From contig CANGTQ010000007.1 in NCBI GenBank assembly GCA_947456955.1, forward strand, positions 1 through 64,000: a DNA stretch of 64,000 bases. Reading direction: 5' to 3'. Within the stretch, counting starts at the first letter, position 1; each line of letters begins with the position of its first letter. The position numbers and the translations under genes were made by a program. The notes under the pieces were generated by a model. The model made no database searches and was not told the DNA's origin. It saw nothing but the letters and a program-made list of their open reading frames with translations. Shown piece after piece: positions 26,607 through 35,046 of this stretch. The DNA is from Flavobacteriaceae bacterium (GTDB lineage: Bacteria; Bacteroidota; Bacteroidia; Flavobacteriales; Flavobacteriaceae).

Positions 26607-27889
26607 GAAATTAACTTCACCAATTGTTCCGTCAAACTTTTTCTTGAATAGTGTTGCAAACCAACAGCATGCACTTTCAAATTTTGATTTTGATATTCCT
26701 GATAGTATTTCAAAAGTAACGCTTTTAGCTTCTCTTTTTCGTCATAGGTAAAGAAAACTCCGGTATTTGTTGTCGTTATAATTTCGGCAAAATCAGAACC
26801 TTCAGGGCCAATGGCAATTATTGGTCTTTCGGAAACCATATATTCAAAAAGTTTTCCTGGAATGATGCTTTTGGTAGCTGCGGAATTGATTTCGATAAGC
26901 AACAAAACCTGAGATTTTCGTTGGTGTTCGACCGCTTCTTGATGCGAAACATAACCTAAATTCAAAACGTAATCGTTCAGCCTGAATTCAGTTATTGTAT
27001 CCAAAACTTCCTGACTCACAGCGCCAATAAGTTTCAAACGGAAATCGTTTTTAAAGTCGGTATTTTCAATAACCAATTCTTGTAAAGCTTGCCAAAGTAT
27101 TCTCGGATTTCTTTCTGATAGAAACGAACCAATATGTGCTAAAGTAAACTTTTCATCTAATGGTTGTTTCTCGATTTTTTCTTCATCATAACCATTGGTA
27201 ATCACTTCAATTGGTTTGGATGTTATTGCCTGAAATTCCGTTTTGGTGGTTTTGCTGGTGACAATAATAGTGTCTGCTGAGTTCAATACTGCTGCCTCTA
27301 AAGCTTTGTGTTTTTTTTCTGCGTATGAAGATAATTTTAGTGATTTATGATAACCAATAGTTGTCCATGGATCACGGAAATCGGCAAGCCATTTGACCCC
27401 TAAATCTTTCTTTAATTGTAATCCAATGAGATGTAAACTGTGCGGCGGACCTGAAGTTACTATGGTGTCAATATTGTTTTCTTGGATGTATTTGCTCAAA
27501 TACTTTACCGAAGGTTTTACCCAAAGAAAACGCGCATCGGGAATAAAAAGATTCCCGCGCACCCAAAGCAATGTTTTTTCTACAAACGATTGTTTTTTTT
27601 GATTAGGAATAATTCCGGAACTGATTTTCTTAGTCTTGTTTTTTCCAAAAAAAGAAGCCAAACCATAAGGTTCAAAGATTTTGTTTTTGAGGATAATCGC
27701 TTTCTCCGAAACTTCACTTTCCAAACCATTATCTATAATTGGATAGGTTGGATTTTCGGGAATGTAAACAATAGGCTGAATGTTGAACTCGGGCAAATAT
27801 TTTACAAACTTTAACCAACGCTGCACTCCGGGACCACCAGCTGGAGGCCAATAATAGGTGATGATTAAAAGTTTTTTAGGTTCTTTCAT
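26603..27889 (-). CDS. Glycosyltransferase family 4-like protein
   Basis: 428 residues, GT-B fold, cytoplasmic. The N-terminal Rossmann domain has Y-Y-W-P-P-A-G-G-P-G-V-Q-R-W-L-K-F and D-T-I-V-T-S-G-P-P-H-S-L-H-L. The C-terminal donor domain has I-G-S-F-L-S-E-R-N-P, L-G-Y-V-S-H-Q-E-A and P-G-K-L-F-E-Y-M (the E-x7-E equivalent region). Retaining GT4 enzymes add sugars from nucleotide donors to growing glycans. Neighbours are a flippase, YfhO and a nucleotidyltransferase cassette, pointing to surface polysaccharide synthesis. Confidence 0.87.
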   Translation of the reverse strand: MKEPKKLLIITYYWPPAGGPGVQRWLKFVKYLPEFNIQPIVYIPENPTYPIIDNGLESEVSEKAIILKNKIFEPYGLASFFGKNKTKKISSGIIPNQKKQSFVEKTLLWVRGNLFIPDARFLWVKPSVKYLSKYIQENNIDTIVTSGPPHSLHLIGLQLKKDLGVKWLADFRDPWTTIGYHKSLKLSSYAEKKHKALEAAVLNSADTIIVTSKTTKTEFQAITSKPIEVITNGYDEEKIEKQPLDEKFTLAHIGSFLSERNPRILWQALQELVIENTDFKNDFRLKLIGAVSQEVLDTITEFRLNDYVLNLGYVSHQEAVEHQRKSQVLLLIEINSAATKSIIPGKLFEYMVSERPIIAIGPEGSDFAEIITTTNTGVFFTYDEKEKLKALLLKYYQEYQNQNLKVHAVGLQHYSRKSLTEQLVKLIS

Positions 27890-27907
27890 GTTTTTAACTC
27901 CAACCCA

Positions 27908-28369
27908 TTATTTATTTTTCTTCAATTTCTCTAACTCTTCAATATCGAGTTGATCTTTAAGTCTGTTTGTTGCTTTTTTTGCTTTTATCAAACTTTCATA
28001 ATCAAGAAAATAAACATGGGTTTCTTTTAGAAGTATTATCGTAGCATTTTCTAAAAGTGTATTAAAGTTTTCATTTTCTAATCCTTTAATAGACGTCATT
28101 ATGTCTAAGCGCAAATCATATGAAATTGTAAAATCGGTAAATCCCGGAACAAATTGCATCGTTTCTATTTCTATAAAGTCACCAATGCCTATTGCCTCAA
28201 AAGCTTTGCGAAGATTTTTTCGGTTTTCAATAGTGTCATCAATTAAAAGGTCAATATCGCCAGTATTTCGAGTGTAACCATAAATGTTAACTGCTAAACC
28301 ACCAATAGTTAAGTAGCGAACATTATTTTCTTTTAATTTTTGCCAAATATTTACAATTTCTGGAAGCAT
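27908..28369 (-). CDS. Nucleotidyltransferase-fold protein
   Basis: 153 residues. The pol-beta nucleotidyltransferase core is visible: Y-L-T-I-G-G-L-A-V-N-I-Y-G-Y-T-R-N-T-G-D-I-D-L-L-I, with the G-G ... D-I-D metal pair, then a later R-L-D-I-M-T third acid. The C-terminal L-I-K-A-K-K-A-T-N-R-L-K-D-Q-L-D-I-E-E-L is typical of stand-alone members related to the antitoxin-type or MNT proteins. It starts inside the stop codon of the 49-residue gene (TAATG), so they are coupled. The pair interrupts the polysaccharide cluster. Its target is not known. Confidence 0.7.
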   Translation of the reverse strand: MLPEIVNIWQKLKENNVRYLTIGGLAVNIYGYTRNTGDIDLLIDDTIENRKNLRKAFEAIGIGDFIEIETMQFVPGFTDFTISYDLRLDIMTSIKGLENENFNTLLENATIILLKETHVYFLDYESLIKAKKATNRLKDQLDIEELEKLKKNK

Positions 28370-28518
28370 TATTTTTCTTTAGAAATTCTAGGAGCATTTT
28401 TTAGCGCAAAGGAAAGTTCAACCAAAGCCATAAAACGTTCCAAACGCTCAATAAATATGGCATTCATTTTTGGATCAATCTTTTTCGTAGTTACTGAAAC
28501 TTTTGATTTAGTTGTCAT
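28369..28518 (-). CDS. 49-residue protein coupled to the nucleotidyltransferase
   Basis: ATG at 28518 to TAA at 28369, 49 residues, basic at both ends with a central amphipathic helix (F-I-E-R-L-E-R-F-M-A-L-V-E-L-S-F-A-L). It shares its stop with the start of the nucleotidyltransferase gene, and its own start is 26 bases after the yfhO stop. I do not recognise the family. The small size and coupling suggest a partner or regulator of the transferase. Confidence 0.6.
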   Translation of the reverse strand: MTTKSKVSVTTKKIDPKMNAIFIERLERFMALVELSFALKNAPRISKEK

Positions 28519-28544
28519 AGTATAAAAGTAATAAACAAATTAGT

Positions 28545-31061
28545 CTATTTTTTATTCTCTATATTCTTTTTATTCCGCTCCGCTCCATACAGTTCGCCAT
28601 TTGGGCTAGTGTCCCTTTTTCTATTAAAATAAACACCACCAATTACCACCAAAAGCATTCCTATAGAACTAAATAATGCAATGGTGCTTCCTGTTTTAAC
28701 AACTTGTGGTTCAAACTGAAATTCGATAGTGTGTTTTCCTTTAGGGATTTCTAGCCCACGAAGTGTGTAATTCACTCGGTAAATTGGTGCTTCTTTTCCA
28801 TCAATCGTAGCTTTCCAGCCATGTTCATAATAGATTTCAGAGAAAACTGCAAAACCATCATTACTATTATTGGAAGTATATTTTAAATGATTGGGTTTGT
28901 ATAAATTAAGTTTGATTGTTGCTAAACTATCAGTAATAAGTTTAGTTTCATATAAAGATGCTTTAGGTTTAGGAACGAATTGATTATTCTTTATTGGAGA
29001 TGCGGATGCATCTATAACAGCAGAATTTTTTGTATCCAATTTTTCCAATGCTTTCATTTCCTCGTCAGCAGATTTTATTTTCTGAATATTAGAAACAAAC
29101 CACGCATTTCCGTTGGCATCAGGATTGATGGTAGCAAATTCTTGTCCTTTTTCATCACTTTGAATGATGTATTTGATGTTCAACATATCCAAAACGTTTT
29201 TATTGTTTTTGGCAATTTGATAATCAAATAGTTGTTGCATTCTTTTTGGTTTTGCTGCATGATAACCTCCAAGTGATTTGTGGAAATAAGAAGCTCGCGC
29301 ACTACTCATGTTTCCGGCCACTTCAAAAACGCGGTAATGTGTCGTGTCTTGAAGAATTTGCATATCGGTTTCGGTAGCTTGAAACGGTTCATTCATTTCA
29401 CGAGCGCTAACAAAATCTTTGGCATTTACATAATTTTTGGCTACAAAAAATAAATCAGCCACCATAAATAAACCAATCAAAATAATGGTATTTCCTTGTG
29501 CTAATTTTCCTTTGATGTAAAACCAAAGTAATCCAAAAGCAACCAACATAAAGAAACCAGAACGCAATAAATCGGCTTTATACAAACTTTCTCGGTCTAA
29601 TTTTAAAGCATCTACAAATGCCGTTCCCATTTCGCGACCATAAGCTTCGATGTAATAGTTGTCGTTAGCAGATGTAAATTCGAACATTCCTTTGCACAAG
29701 AATAATAAAACTACTAATCCGATAGAAGTTCCAGCCGTGTAAAGCAATGATTTTTTACGATTTTCTTCATTTTTGATGAATGATTGTAATCCCATAATGG
29801 CCAAAACTGGAACGCACAATTCCAAAATTACTTGTATAGAAGAAACGGCTCTAAATTTGTCATACATTGGAACGTAATCAATGAAAAAGTCTGTCAAACT
29901 AGGGAAATTTTTACCCCAAGAAAGTAGTAAAGAAAAAAATGCTCCGGCAACGAAAGCATATTTTATTTTTCGTTTGTCATGATATAAAGCTAAAATCGCT
30001 AAGAAAAAAACAATCGCACCAATATAAGCTGGCGCAGCAACTATAGGTTGATTTCCCCAATAAGTTGGAACACTTTCGACAAATTCTGCAGCTTCACTAG
30101 GCGATGCGCCTTGATTGGAAATAAATTCATATAAATTACTGTCTGTTCCCACGTTTTCGGCATTGGAACCACCAAATAATCGTGGCGCAATCAGGTTGAA
30201 ACTTTCGGCAATTCCGTAACTATATTCCGTAATGTATTCTCGTGAAAGTGCATTATCGGTCGTTACTTTTGAACCATCTGGATTGAAAGTTAGCTCGTTT
30301 TTACTTCTCGTACTAAAATCCGCATATTCTTTGGTTGCCAATAAGTTAGTTGCATTTGCACCAATAGCCAAAACGATTGCAACGGCAAATGTTCCAATGA
30401 TTTTAGGCAATGCTTTTAAGTCTTTTTCTTTGAATAATTTGTATAAGAAATAAATCGAAAACACTAGTAAAAACAACAACAAATAATAGGTCATTTGAAA
30501 GTGATTGGCATTGATTTCTAACGCTACAGCAAGCATCGTTAAAATTCCACCATAAATAAAATGTTTTCTAAAAACCAATATAAATCCAGCAATGACTAAT
30601 GGCATATAGGCAATTGCATGTGCTTTTGCATTGTGTCCGACGCCAAGAATTATTATCAAATAGGTTGAAAAACCAAAGGCAAGCGCTCCAAAAAATGCTT
30701 TTAACGGATCAACGCGGAAGACTAGGAGTAACGCATAAAATCCTAAAAAATAAAGAAATAAATAATCAGCAGGTCGAGGAAGAAACCGCAAGGCATCATC
30801 AAGCATTCCGACAAAATCATTTGGATAATTAGCACCTAATTGATAAGTTGGCATTCCACCAAAAGCTGAGTTTGTCCAGTAGGGTTCAGCATTGTATTCG
30901 TCTCTAAAATCGTTTTGTTCTTTTGCCATTCCGGTATATTGAACAATATCGGATTGGTAGATTTTTTTGCCTTGTAAAATAGGGTAGAAGTAAACTAATG
31001 AGATGACGATAAAACCAATAATGGCTAATAGATGCGGATAGAGTTTTTGAAGTTGCTTCAT
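28545..31061 (-). CDS. YfhO family large membrane protein
   Basis: 838 residues with about twelve to fourteen membrane helices and a C-terminal soluble domain. It matches the YfhO family (GT-C-like fold), some members of which glycosylate lipoteichoic acid or other envelope polymers. Characteristic pieces are P-Y-W-T-N-S-A-F-G-G-M-P-T-Y-Q near residue 60, G-V-G-H-N-A-K-A-H-A-I-A-Y-M-P-L-V-I-A-G and the C-terminal S-E-I-Y-Y-E-H-G-W-K-A-T-I-D-G-K-E-A-P. Upstream of the glycosyltransferase and flippase, so probably part of glycan assembly. Confidence 0.85.
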   Translation of the reverse strand: MKQLQKLYPHLLAIIGFIVISLVYFYPILQGKKIYQSDIVQYTGMAKEQNDFRDEYNAEPYWTNSAFGGMPTYQLGANYPNDFVGMLDDALRFLPRPADYLFLYFLGFYALLLVFRVDPLKAFFGALAFGFSTYLIIILGVGHNAKAHAIAYMPLVIAGFILVFRKHFIYGGILTMLAVALEINANHFQMTYYLLLFLLVFSIYFLYKLFKEKDLKALPKIIGTFAVAIVLAIGANATNLLATKEYADFSTRSKNELTFNPDGSKVTTDNALSREYITEYSYGIAESFNLIAPRLFGGSNAENVGTDSNLYEFISNQGASPSEAAEFVESVPTYWGNQPIVAAPAYIGAIVFFLAILALYHDKRKIKYAFVAGAFFSLLLSWGKNFPSLTDFFIDYVPMYDKFRAVSSIQVILELCVPVLAIMGLQSFIKNEENRKKSLLYTAGTSIGLVVLLFLCKGMFEFTSANDNYYIEAYGREMGTAFVDALKLDRESLYKADLLRSGFFMLVAFGLLWFYIKGKLAQGNTIILIGLFMVADLFFVAKNYVNAKDFVSAREMNEPFQATETDMQILQDTTHYRVFEVAGNMSSARASYFHKSLGGYHAAKPKRMQQLFDYQIAKNNKNVLDMLNIKYIIQSDEKGQEFATINPDANGNAWFVSNIQKIKSADEEMKALEKLDTKNSAVIDASASPIKNNQFVPKPKASLYETKLITDSLATIKLNLYKPNHLKYTSNNSNDGFAVFSEIYYEHGWKATIDGKEAPIYRVNYTLRGLEIPKGKHTIEFQFEPQVVKTGSTIALFSSIGMLLVVIGGVYFNRKRDTSPNGELYGAERNKKNIENKK

Positions 31062-31110
31062 TTAAAACGGTTTTTGGTTCATAGTTTATTATTATAACTA
31101 AAAACAGAAC

Positions 31111-31144
31111 ACTAATTACTAATTACTAATCACTAATCACTAAC
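31111..31144. repeat. 7-bp tandem repeat ACTAATT/ACTAATC
   Basis: Five heptamers in a row between the DUF4834 stop (31145) and the yfhO start. The repeat is AT-rich and lies in the transcribed gap of the operon. Confidence 0.65.
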
Positions 31145-31396
31145 TCATTCTATTTCTTCAAAATCAACATATTCCCCAACTATTTTTTTTTCTTTTGGCT
31201 TTTGGTTGGTTTGATTTTGAGTGGTATTTTGGTTTTGATAATTTTCTTGCTGTTGTTGAAATTGTTGTGATGCTTTTTCAACTACTTTTTTGGCTATCAC
31301 AGGTAAAAACAAACGCGCTAAAATTTTAATGATATAATAAATGGCTATAATCCAAAATATCGTTCTAACAAAACCGGGGATAGATGCAGTTTCCAT
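31145..31396 (-). CDS. DUF4834 family small membrane protein
   Basis: 83 residues: one hydrophobic helix (about 9-37), then a Gln/Asn-rich linker and a conserved acidic end (K-K-I-V-G-E-Y-V-D-F-E-E-I-E). The layout fits DUF4834, common in Flavobacteriia and often next to yfhO. Function unknown. It is the first gene of the minus-strand group that runs to the flippase. Confidence 0.75.
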   Translation of the reverse strand: METASIPGFVRTIFWIIAIYYIIKILARLFLPVIAKKVVEKASQQFQQQQENYQNQNTTQNQTNQKPKEKKIVGEYVDFEEIE

Positions 31397-31479
31397 ATTG
31401 AGAATAAATTTTTGTCAAAAATACTAAATTCCACAATTTAAATTTCGGTTTGACTTCTTAAATAAATAATAAATTATAC

Positions 31480-31487
31480 TACTTTTG
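31480..31487 (+). promoter_or_regulatory. Candidate -7 element of the outer-membrane transporter-like gene
   Basis: TACTTTTG, 35 bases before the start codon. The nearest TTTG (31449) is 27 bases upstream, longer than usual. Confidence 0.3.
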
Positions 31488-31522
31488 ATTGACTAAGTTA
31501 TAACGCTAAAACTTCTTAATGT

Positions 31523-32485
31523 ATGATGAATTTAAAAACATTTCTGGTTACTGGTTTTTTGATTATTTCCACATCTCAATATGCACAATATACAGACATT
31601 ATAAATTCCAACAGACCTGGAAAATCGATGTCAGCATTTTCAGTTGGGAAAACGGTAATTCAAGCAGAAGTCGGATTGTATGGCATTAGGGAAAAACATG
31701 ATTTGTCACGTTATGAAGCGAATGGTTTTGGAACTGAATTAGATTTACGATACGGAGCTTTTTTTGATCAATTTGAATTTACTTTAAATACACAATACCA
31801 ATATGATTGGTATCAGGCGCCATTAATTAACGATACCCGTGGTGGATTTAAGCAAGTTACTGTTGGAGCAAAGTACTTGGTTTACGACCCATTTATAAAA
31901 CAGGATGAGCCAAATATTTACAGTTGGAAAGACAATCACAAATTTAATTTGAAGCAATTTATTCCAGCCGTTGCGTTGTATGCCGGCGTAAATTTTAATC
32001 TTGGGGATAATCCATTTACGTTTCCAACTGATAGAACCATAAGTCCAAAAGTTATGGTCATAACGCAGAACCATTTTGGAAGTAAATGGGTTTGGGTTAA
32101 CAATATTATTGCTGATAAATACATGACTGATTATCCTACCTTGGGAATTATATCTACCATGACAAGAGGATTTAATATGCGTTGGTCAGGATTTTTAGAA
32201 TTCCAAGGATACAAAAGTGACTGGTATGCCGATACTGTTTTTAGACTTGGTGCTGCCTATTTGGTTCGAGAAAACATTCAATTGGATGCTTCTTTTACTA
32301 AAAACGTGAAAGACACACCATCGTTGCTTTTGGCAAATGTTGGAATGGCATGGCGTTTTGACAGCAATTATGAAACCAATTACAAAAGAGTAAAAGGCGA
32401 AAAGAAATCGAAAAAAGATAAAAAATCAAAAGCTGAAAAAGGCAAGAAACGTAAAGATGAAGTTGAATTAGAAAAGACCAAATAA
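31523..32485 (+). CDS. Outer-membrane beta-barrel 'transporter' family protein
   Basis: 320 residues. The signal peptide is M-M-N-L-K-T-F-L-V-T-G-F-L-I-I-S-T-S-Q-Y-A-Q (start at 31523 or 31526), followed by alternating strands typical of an outer-membrane barrel of the phenol_MetA_deg/transporter type (S-N-R-P-G-K-S-M-S-A-F-S-V-G-K near the N-terminus). The last 35 residues are Lys/Glu-rich and lie outside the barrel, an odd low-complexity tail. The stop overlaps the next start by one base (TAATG). Confidence 0.7.
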   Translation: MMNLKTFLVTGFLIISTSQYAQYTDIINSNRPGKSMSAFSVGKTVIQAEVGLYGIREKHDLSRYEANGFGTELDLRYGAFFDQFEFTLNTQYQYDWYQAPLINDTRGGFKQVTVGAKYLVYDPFIKQDEPNIYSWKDNHKFNLKQFIPAVALYAGVNFNLGDNPFTFPTDRTISPKVMVITQNHFGSKWVWVNNIIADKYMTDYPTLGIISTMTRGFNMRWSGFLEFQGYKSDWYADTVFRLGAAYLVRENIQLDASFTKNVKDTPSLLLANVGMAWRFDSNYETNYKRVKGEKKSKKDKKSKAEKGKKRKDEVELEKTK

Positions 32486-33606
32486 TGATTACCATAGTTG
32501 AAGCCAATTCAAAAAAGCTGCTCAAAGAGTTTGTAAAATTTCCTTTTTCCCTATATAAAAACCATCCTTATTGGGTACCGCCGTTAATCAATGACGAGTT
32601 GGAAACCTTTGATAAAACTAAAAATCCAGCATTTACATCTGCTGAAGCAAATTTTTATTTGGCCTACCAAGACAATAAAGTGGTTGGAAGAATTGCTGCC
32701 ATTATAAATTGGAATGAAGTCAACGACCAACAAAAAAAGAAAGTGCGTTTTGGATGGTGGGATGTTGTTGATGATATTGAAATTACCAAAGCATTGTTAG
32801 AGAAAGTCTATGAATTAGGCAGGAAAAACAATTTAGAATATGTTGAAGGCCCAATGGGTTTTTCAAATTTGGATAAAGTAGGAGTGCTTACAGAAGGCTT
32901 TGATGAAATTGGTTCCATGATTACTTGGTATAACTTTCCTTACTACAAAGAACATTTGGAACAATTAGGTTATGTTAAGGAAAAAGAATATTTGGAAAAT
33001 AAATTTCCTTTTTCAAATGTTAAGACCGAATTTTTTTTAAAAGCTAATGAATTAGTAAAAAAGCGTTACGAATTAAAGTCTTTGAATTTTACGAACAATA
33101 AAGACATTATGCCTTATGTGGACCAGATGTTTGATTTGTTTAATGCTTCTTATGCAAATTTGTCTTCGTTTGTTGCGATTACCGATGTTCAAAAAGAATA
33201 CTTCAAAAAAAAATACATCAGTTTTATCAATCCCGAATATATTAAGTTTGTTATGGACAAGGAAGATAAAATGGTTGCTTTTAGTATAGTGATGCCAAGT
33301 TTTTCAGAAGCATTGAAAAAAGCAAAAGGGAAGCTGTTTCCTTTTGGGTTTTATCATTTGCTTAAAGCGAAAAAAGAAAGTAAAGAAGTGCTTTTCTATT
33401 TAATAGGTGTCGACCCGGAATATCAAAGCAAGGGAGTTACGGCGATTATTTTTAATGAATACTATAACACTTTTTCGGAGAAAGGAATCCAAAACTGCAT
33501 TCGAACACCTGAACTTGAAGAAAATCATGCTATTCACAATTTGTGGAAACATTTTGATCCGGTTACTTTTAAAAGAAGGCGAACTTATATGAAATATTTA
33601 GAGTAG
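32485..33606 (+). CDS. GNAT-fold family protein (N-acetyltransferase-like)
   Basis: 373 residues, cytoplasmic. The N-terminal I-V-E-A-N-S-K-K-L-L-K-E-F-V-K-F-P and N-P-A-F segments, F-V-E-G-P-M-G-F-like E-G-P-M-G-F-S-N-L-D and the C-terminal L-I-G-V-D-P-E-Y-Q-S-K-G-V-T fit the long GNAT-type proteins common in Bacteroidota; the last motif is the acetyl-CoA loop (Q/R-x-x-G-x-x). Substrate not known. Translationally coupled to the outer-membrane protein upstream. Confidence 0.75.
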   Translation: MITIVEANSKKLLKEFVKFPFSLYKNHPYWVPPLINDELETFDKTKNPAFTSAEANFYLAYQDNKVVGRIAAIINWNEVNDQQKKKVRFGWWDVVDDIEITKALLEKVYELGRKNNLEYVEGPMGFSNLDKVGVLTEGFDEIGSMITWYNFPYYKEHLEQLGYVKEKEYLENKFPFSNVKTEFFLKANELVKKRYELKSLNFTNNKDIMPYVDQMFDLFNASYANLSSFVAITDVQKEYFKKKYISFINPEYIKFVMDKEDKMVAFSIVMPSFSEALKKAKGKLFPFGFYHLLKAKKESKEVLFYLIGVDPEYQSKGVTAIIFNEYYNTFSEKGIQNCIRTPELEENHAIHNLWKHFDPVTFKRRRTYMKYLE

Positions 33607-33905
33607 TCTATCATCAAATCTTGCCATCATTGAAATAGATACTTAAGAAAGCATAATTTAAAATACTAGAAGAAATTAGTGTTATTAGGACTTCTTAATA
33701 TAATTTATATCATTTATCTATAAAATAACACCTTTAGTATCATTAAAATGACTTTTCGTAGAAAAAAGTTTTTATATTTCTTTATAATTCTATAATTAGA
33801 TTTTGAAATCGATTAGTTATATCCTAATAAAAAACATTAAAACGAAAAAAATAATATTATATTGAATTAGCTAAATCAATTGAACATACCTAATTATTTT
33901 AAGTT

Positions 33906-34850
33906 TCAATCTTCAACTTGACTTTTCTTAATAGAAATGATTATGCCTATTATAAGCGACAAAGCAATAAAACTTAACGAAGCCCATTCAGGAAACTTAA
34001 AATGGTGGACTACTAACATTTTAATTCCAACAAAAGTAAGTATGGCAATTAAACTATATTCTAGATAGCTAAATTTTTCCAACATATTTGCCAAAAAGAA
34101 ATACATCGAACGCAATCCAAGAATTGCAAAAATATTAGAACTAAAGACTAAAAAAGGATCAGATGTGATTGCTAGTATAGCAGGAACACTATCTAAAGCA
34201 AATAGCATATCCATTACTTCAATTACAAGCAAAGCAACAAAAAGTGGTGTCGCATGATTCACGTTGTTAATTTTTGTAAAAAAATGTTCTTTCTCAGTAT
34301 GGCTTGTTATTGGAATAATTTTACCAATAACTCTGTATACAAAGGATTTCTTTGGATTAAACTCATCTTCATTTCCTTTGAATAACATTTTAATAGCAGT
34401 AAATAGTAAGAATGCTCCAAACAAGTAAGTCATCCAACTAAATTTGTTTATCAATATAACACCAAAGTAAATCATCAATCCTCTAAAGACAATAGCGCCC
34501 AAAATTCCCCAAAATAATATTCGATGTTGGTATTTTTGTGGAATTCTGAAAGAAGCAAAAATTATGGCTATAATAAATATATTATCGATACTTAACGATA
34601 ATTCTATAAGATAACCAGTTATATATTTTATAGTTGCAACTGCAGGTTTAATTCCGGTTGGATTAGCAATGTATTCATTACTGTAGAGCCAATTTACAAC
34701 CCCAGAAAAACCAAAGGAGAGTCCAACCCAGACTCCAGTCCAAATGCCTGCTTCTTTTGAACTAATAATATGTGGTGTTTTATTGAAAACACCTAAATCT
34801 AAAGCGAGAAAAATAAAAATGGTGGCTAAGAATAATATCCAAACGATCAT
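33906..34850 (-). CDS. TerC/Alx family integral membrane protein
   Basis: 314 residues from the ATG at 34850, with nine or so helices. A start at 34868 (six residues longer) lies at or before the predicted transcription start, so I prefer M-I-V-W-I-L-F. TerC/Alx proteins take part in manganese export or tellurite resistance. Conserved acidic helices are present: L-A-L-D-L-G-V-F-N-K-T, L-S-L-S-I-D-N-I-F and E-V-M-D-M-L-F-A-L-D-S-V-P-A. It is convergent with the GNAT gene; no riboswitch is evident. Confidence 0.87.
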   Translation of the reverse strand: MIVWILFLATIFIFLALDLGVFNKTPHIISSKEAGIWTGVWVGLSFGFSGVVNWLYSNEYIANPTGIKPAVATIKYITGYLIELSLSIDNIFIIAIIFASFRIPQKYQHRILFWGILGAIVFRGLMIYFGVILINKFSWMTYLFGAFLLFTAIKMLFKGNEDEFNPKKSFVYRVIGKIIPITSHTEKEHFFTKINNVNHATPLFVALLVIEVMDMLFALDSVPAILAITSDPFLVFSSNIFAILGLRSMYFFLANMLEKFSYLEYSLIAILTFVGIKMLVVHHFKFPEWASLSFIALSLIIGIIISIKKSQVED

Positions 34851-34870
34851 GATGTATGATTTTGACATTA

Positions 34871-34878
34871 CAAATATA
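34871..34878 (-). promoter_or_regulatory. -7 element of the TerC/Alx gene
   Basis: The minus strand reads TATATTTG, only two bases before the distal ATG at 34868. Transcription from it would start at or inside that codon, favouring the ATG at 34850. Confidence 0.45.
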
Positions 34879-34965
34879 GGAGATTGAAAATTTAGAGGTT
34901 ACTTTTTTATCTATTTAAATTTTTTTTATTTTATTTTATATATTTTTTATTTTAACCCTGTAAAA

Positions 34966-35029
34966 AATAGGGTATAACTATTTTTAATTTAAAATATTAT
35001 TATATTTGCATAAAATCAATAGGGTATAA
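34966..35029 (+). promoter_or_regulatory. glnN control region with direct repeats flanking the -7 element
   Basis: The 12-mer AATAGGGTATAA occurs at 34966-34977 and 35018-35029, 52 bp apart, on either side of a TATATTTG -7 element (35001-35008). An ACCCT (34955-34959) complementary to AGGGT precedes the first copy. A site pair around the promoter suggests binding of a regulator. Confidence 0.45.
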
Positions 35030-35046
35030 TATTAAAAATAAAAATT

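Noticed and set aside
27908..28518. Toxin-antitoxin pair of the HEPN/MNT class
   Set aside because: The partner is too short (49 residues) and shows no R-x4-6-H HEPN motif, so I record only a coupled pair, not a toxin-antitoxin system.
28340..28525. 61-residue plus-strand frame opposite the nucleotidyltransferase cassette
   Set aside because: It is antisense to two coupled minus-strand frames and has no recognisable protein pattern. The minus-strand 49-residue gene explains the region better.
31111..31144. Tandem heptamer as an iteron or origin
   Set aside because: Only five degenerate units, inside an operon gap, with no rep or dnaA gene near and no typical DnaA boxes.
33607..33905. Hidden small RNA or gene in the longest gap
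   Set aside because: AT-rich, no open frame of credible size, no hairpin with a T tract and no -7/-33 pair seen by eye.
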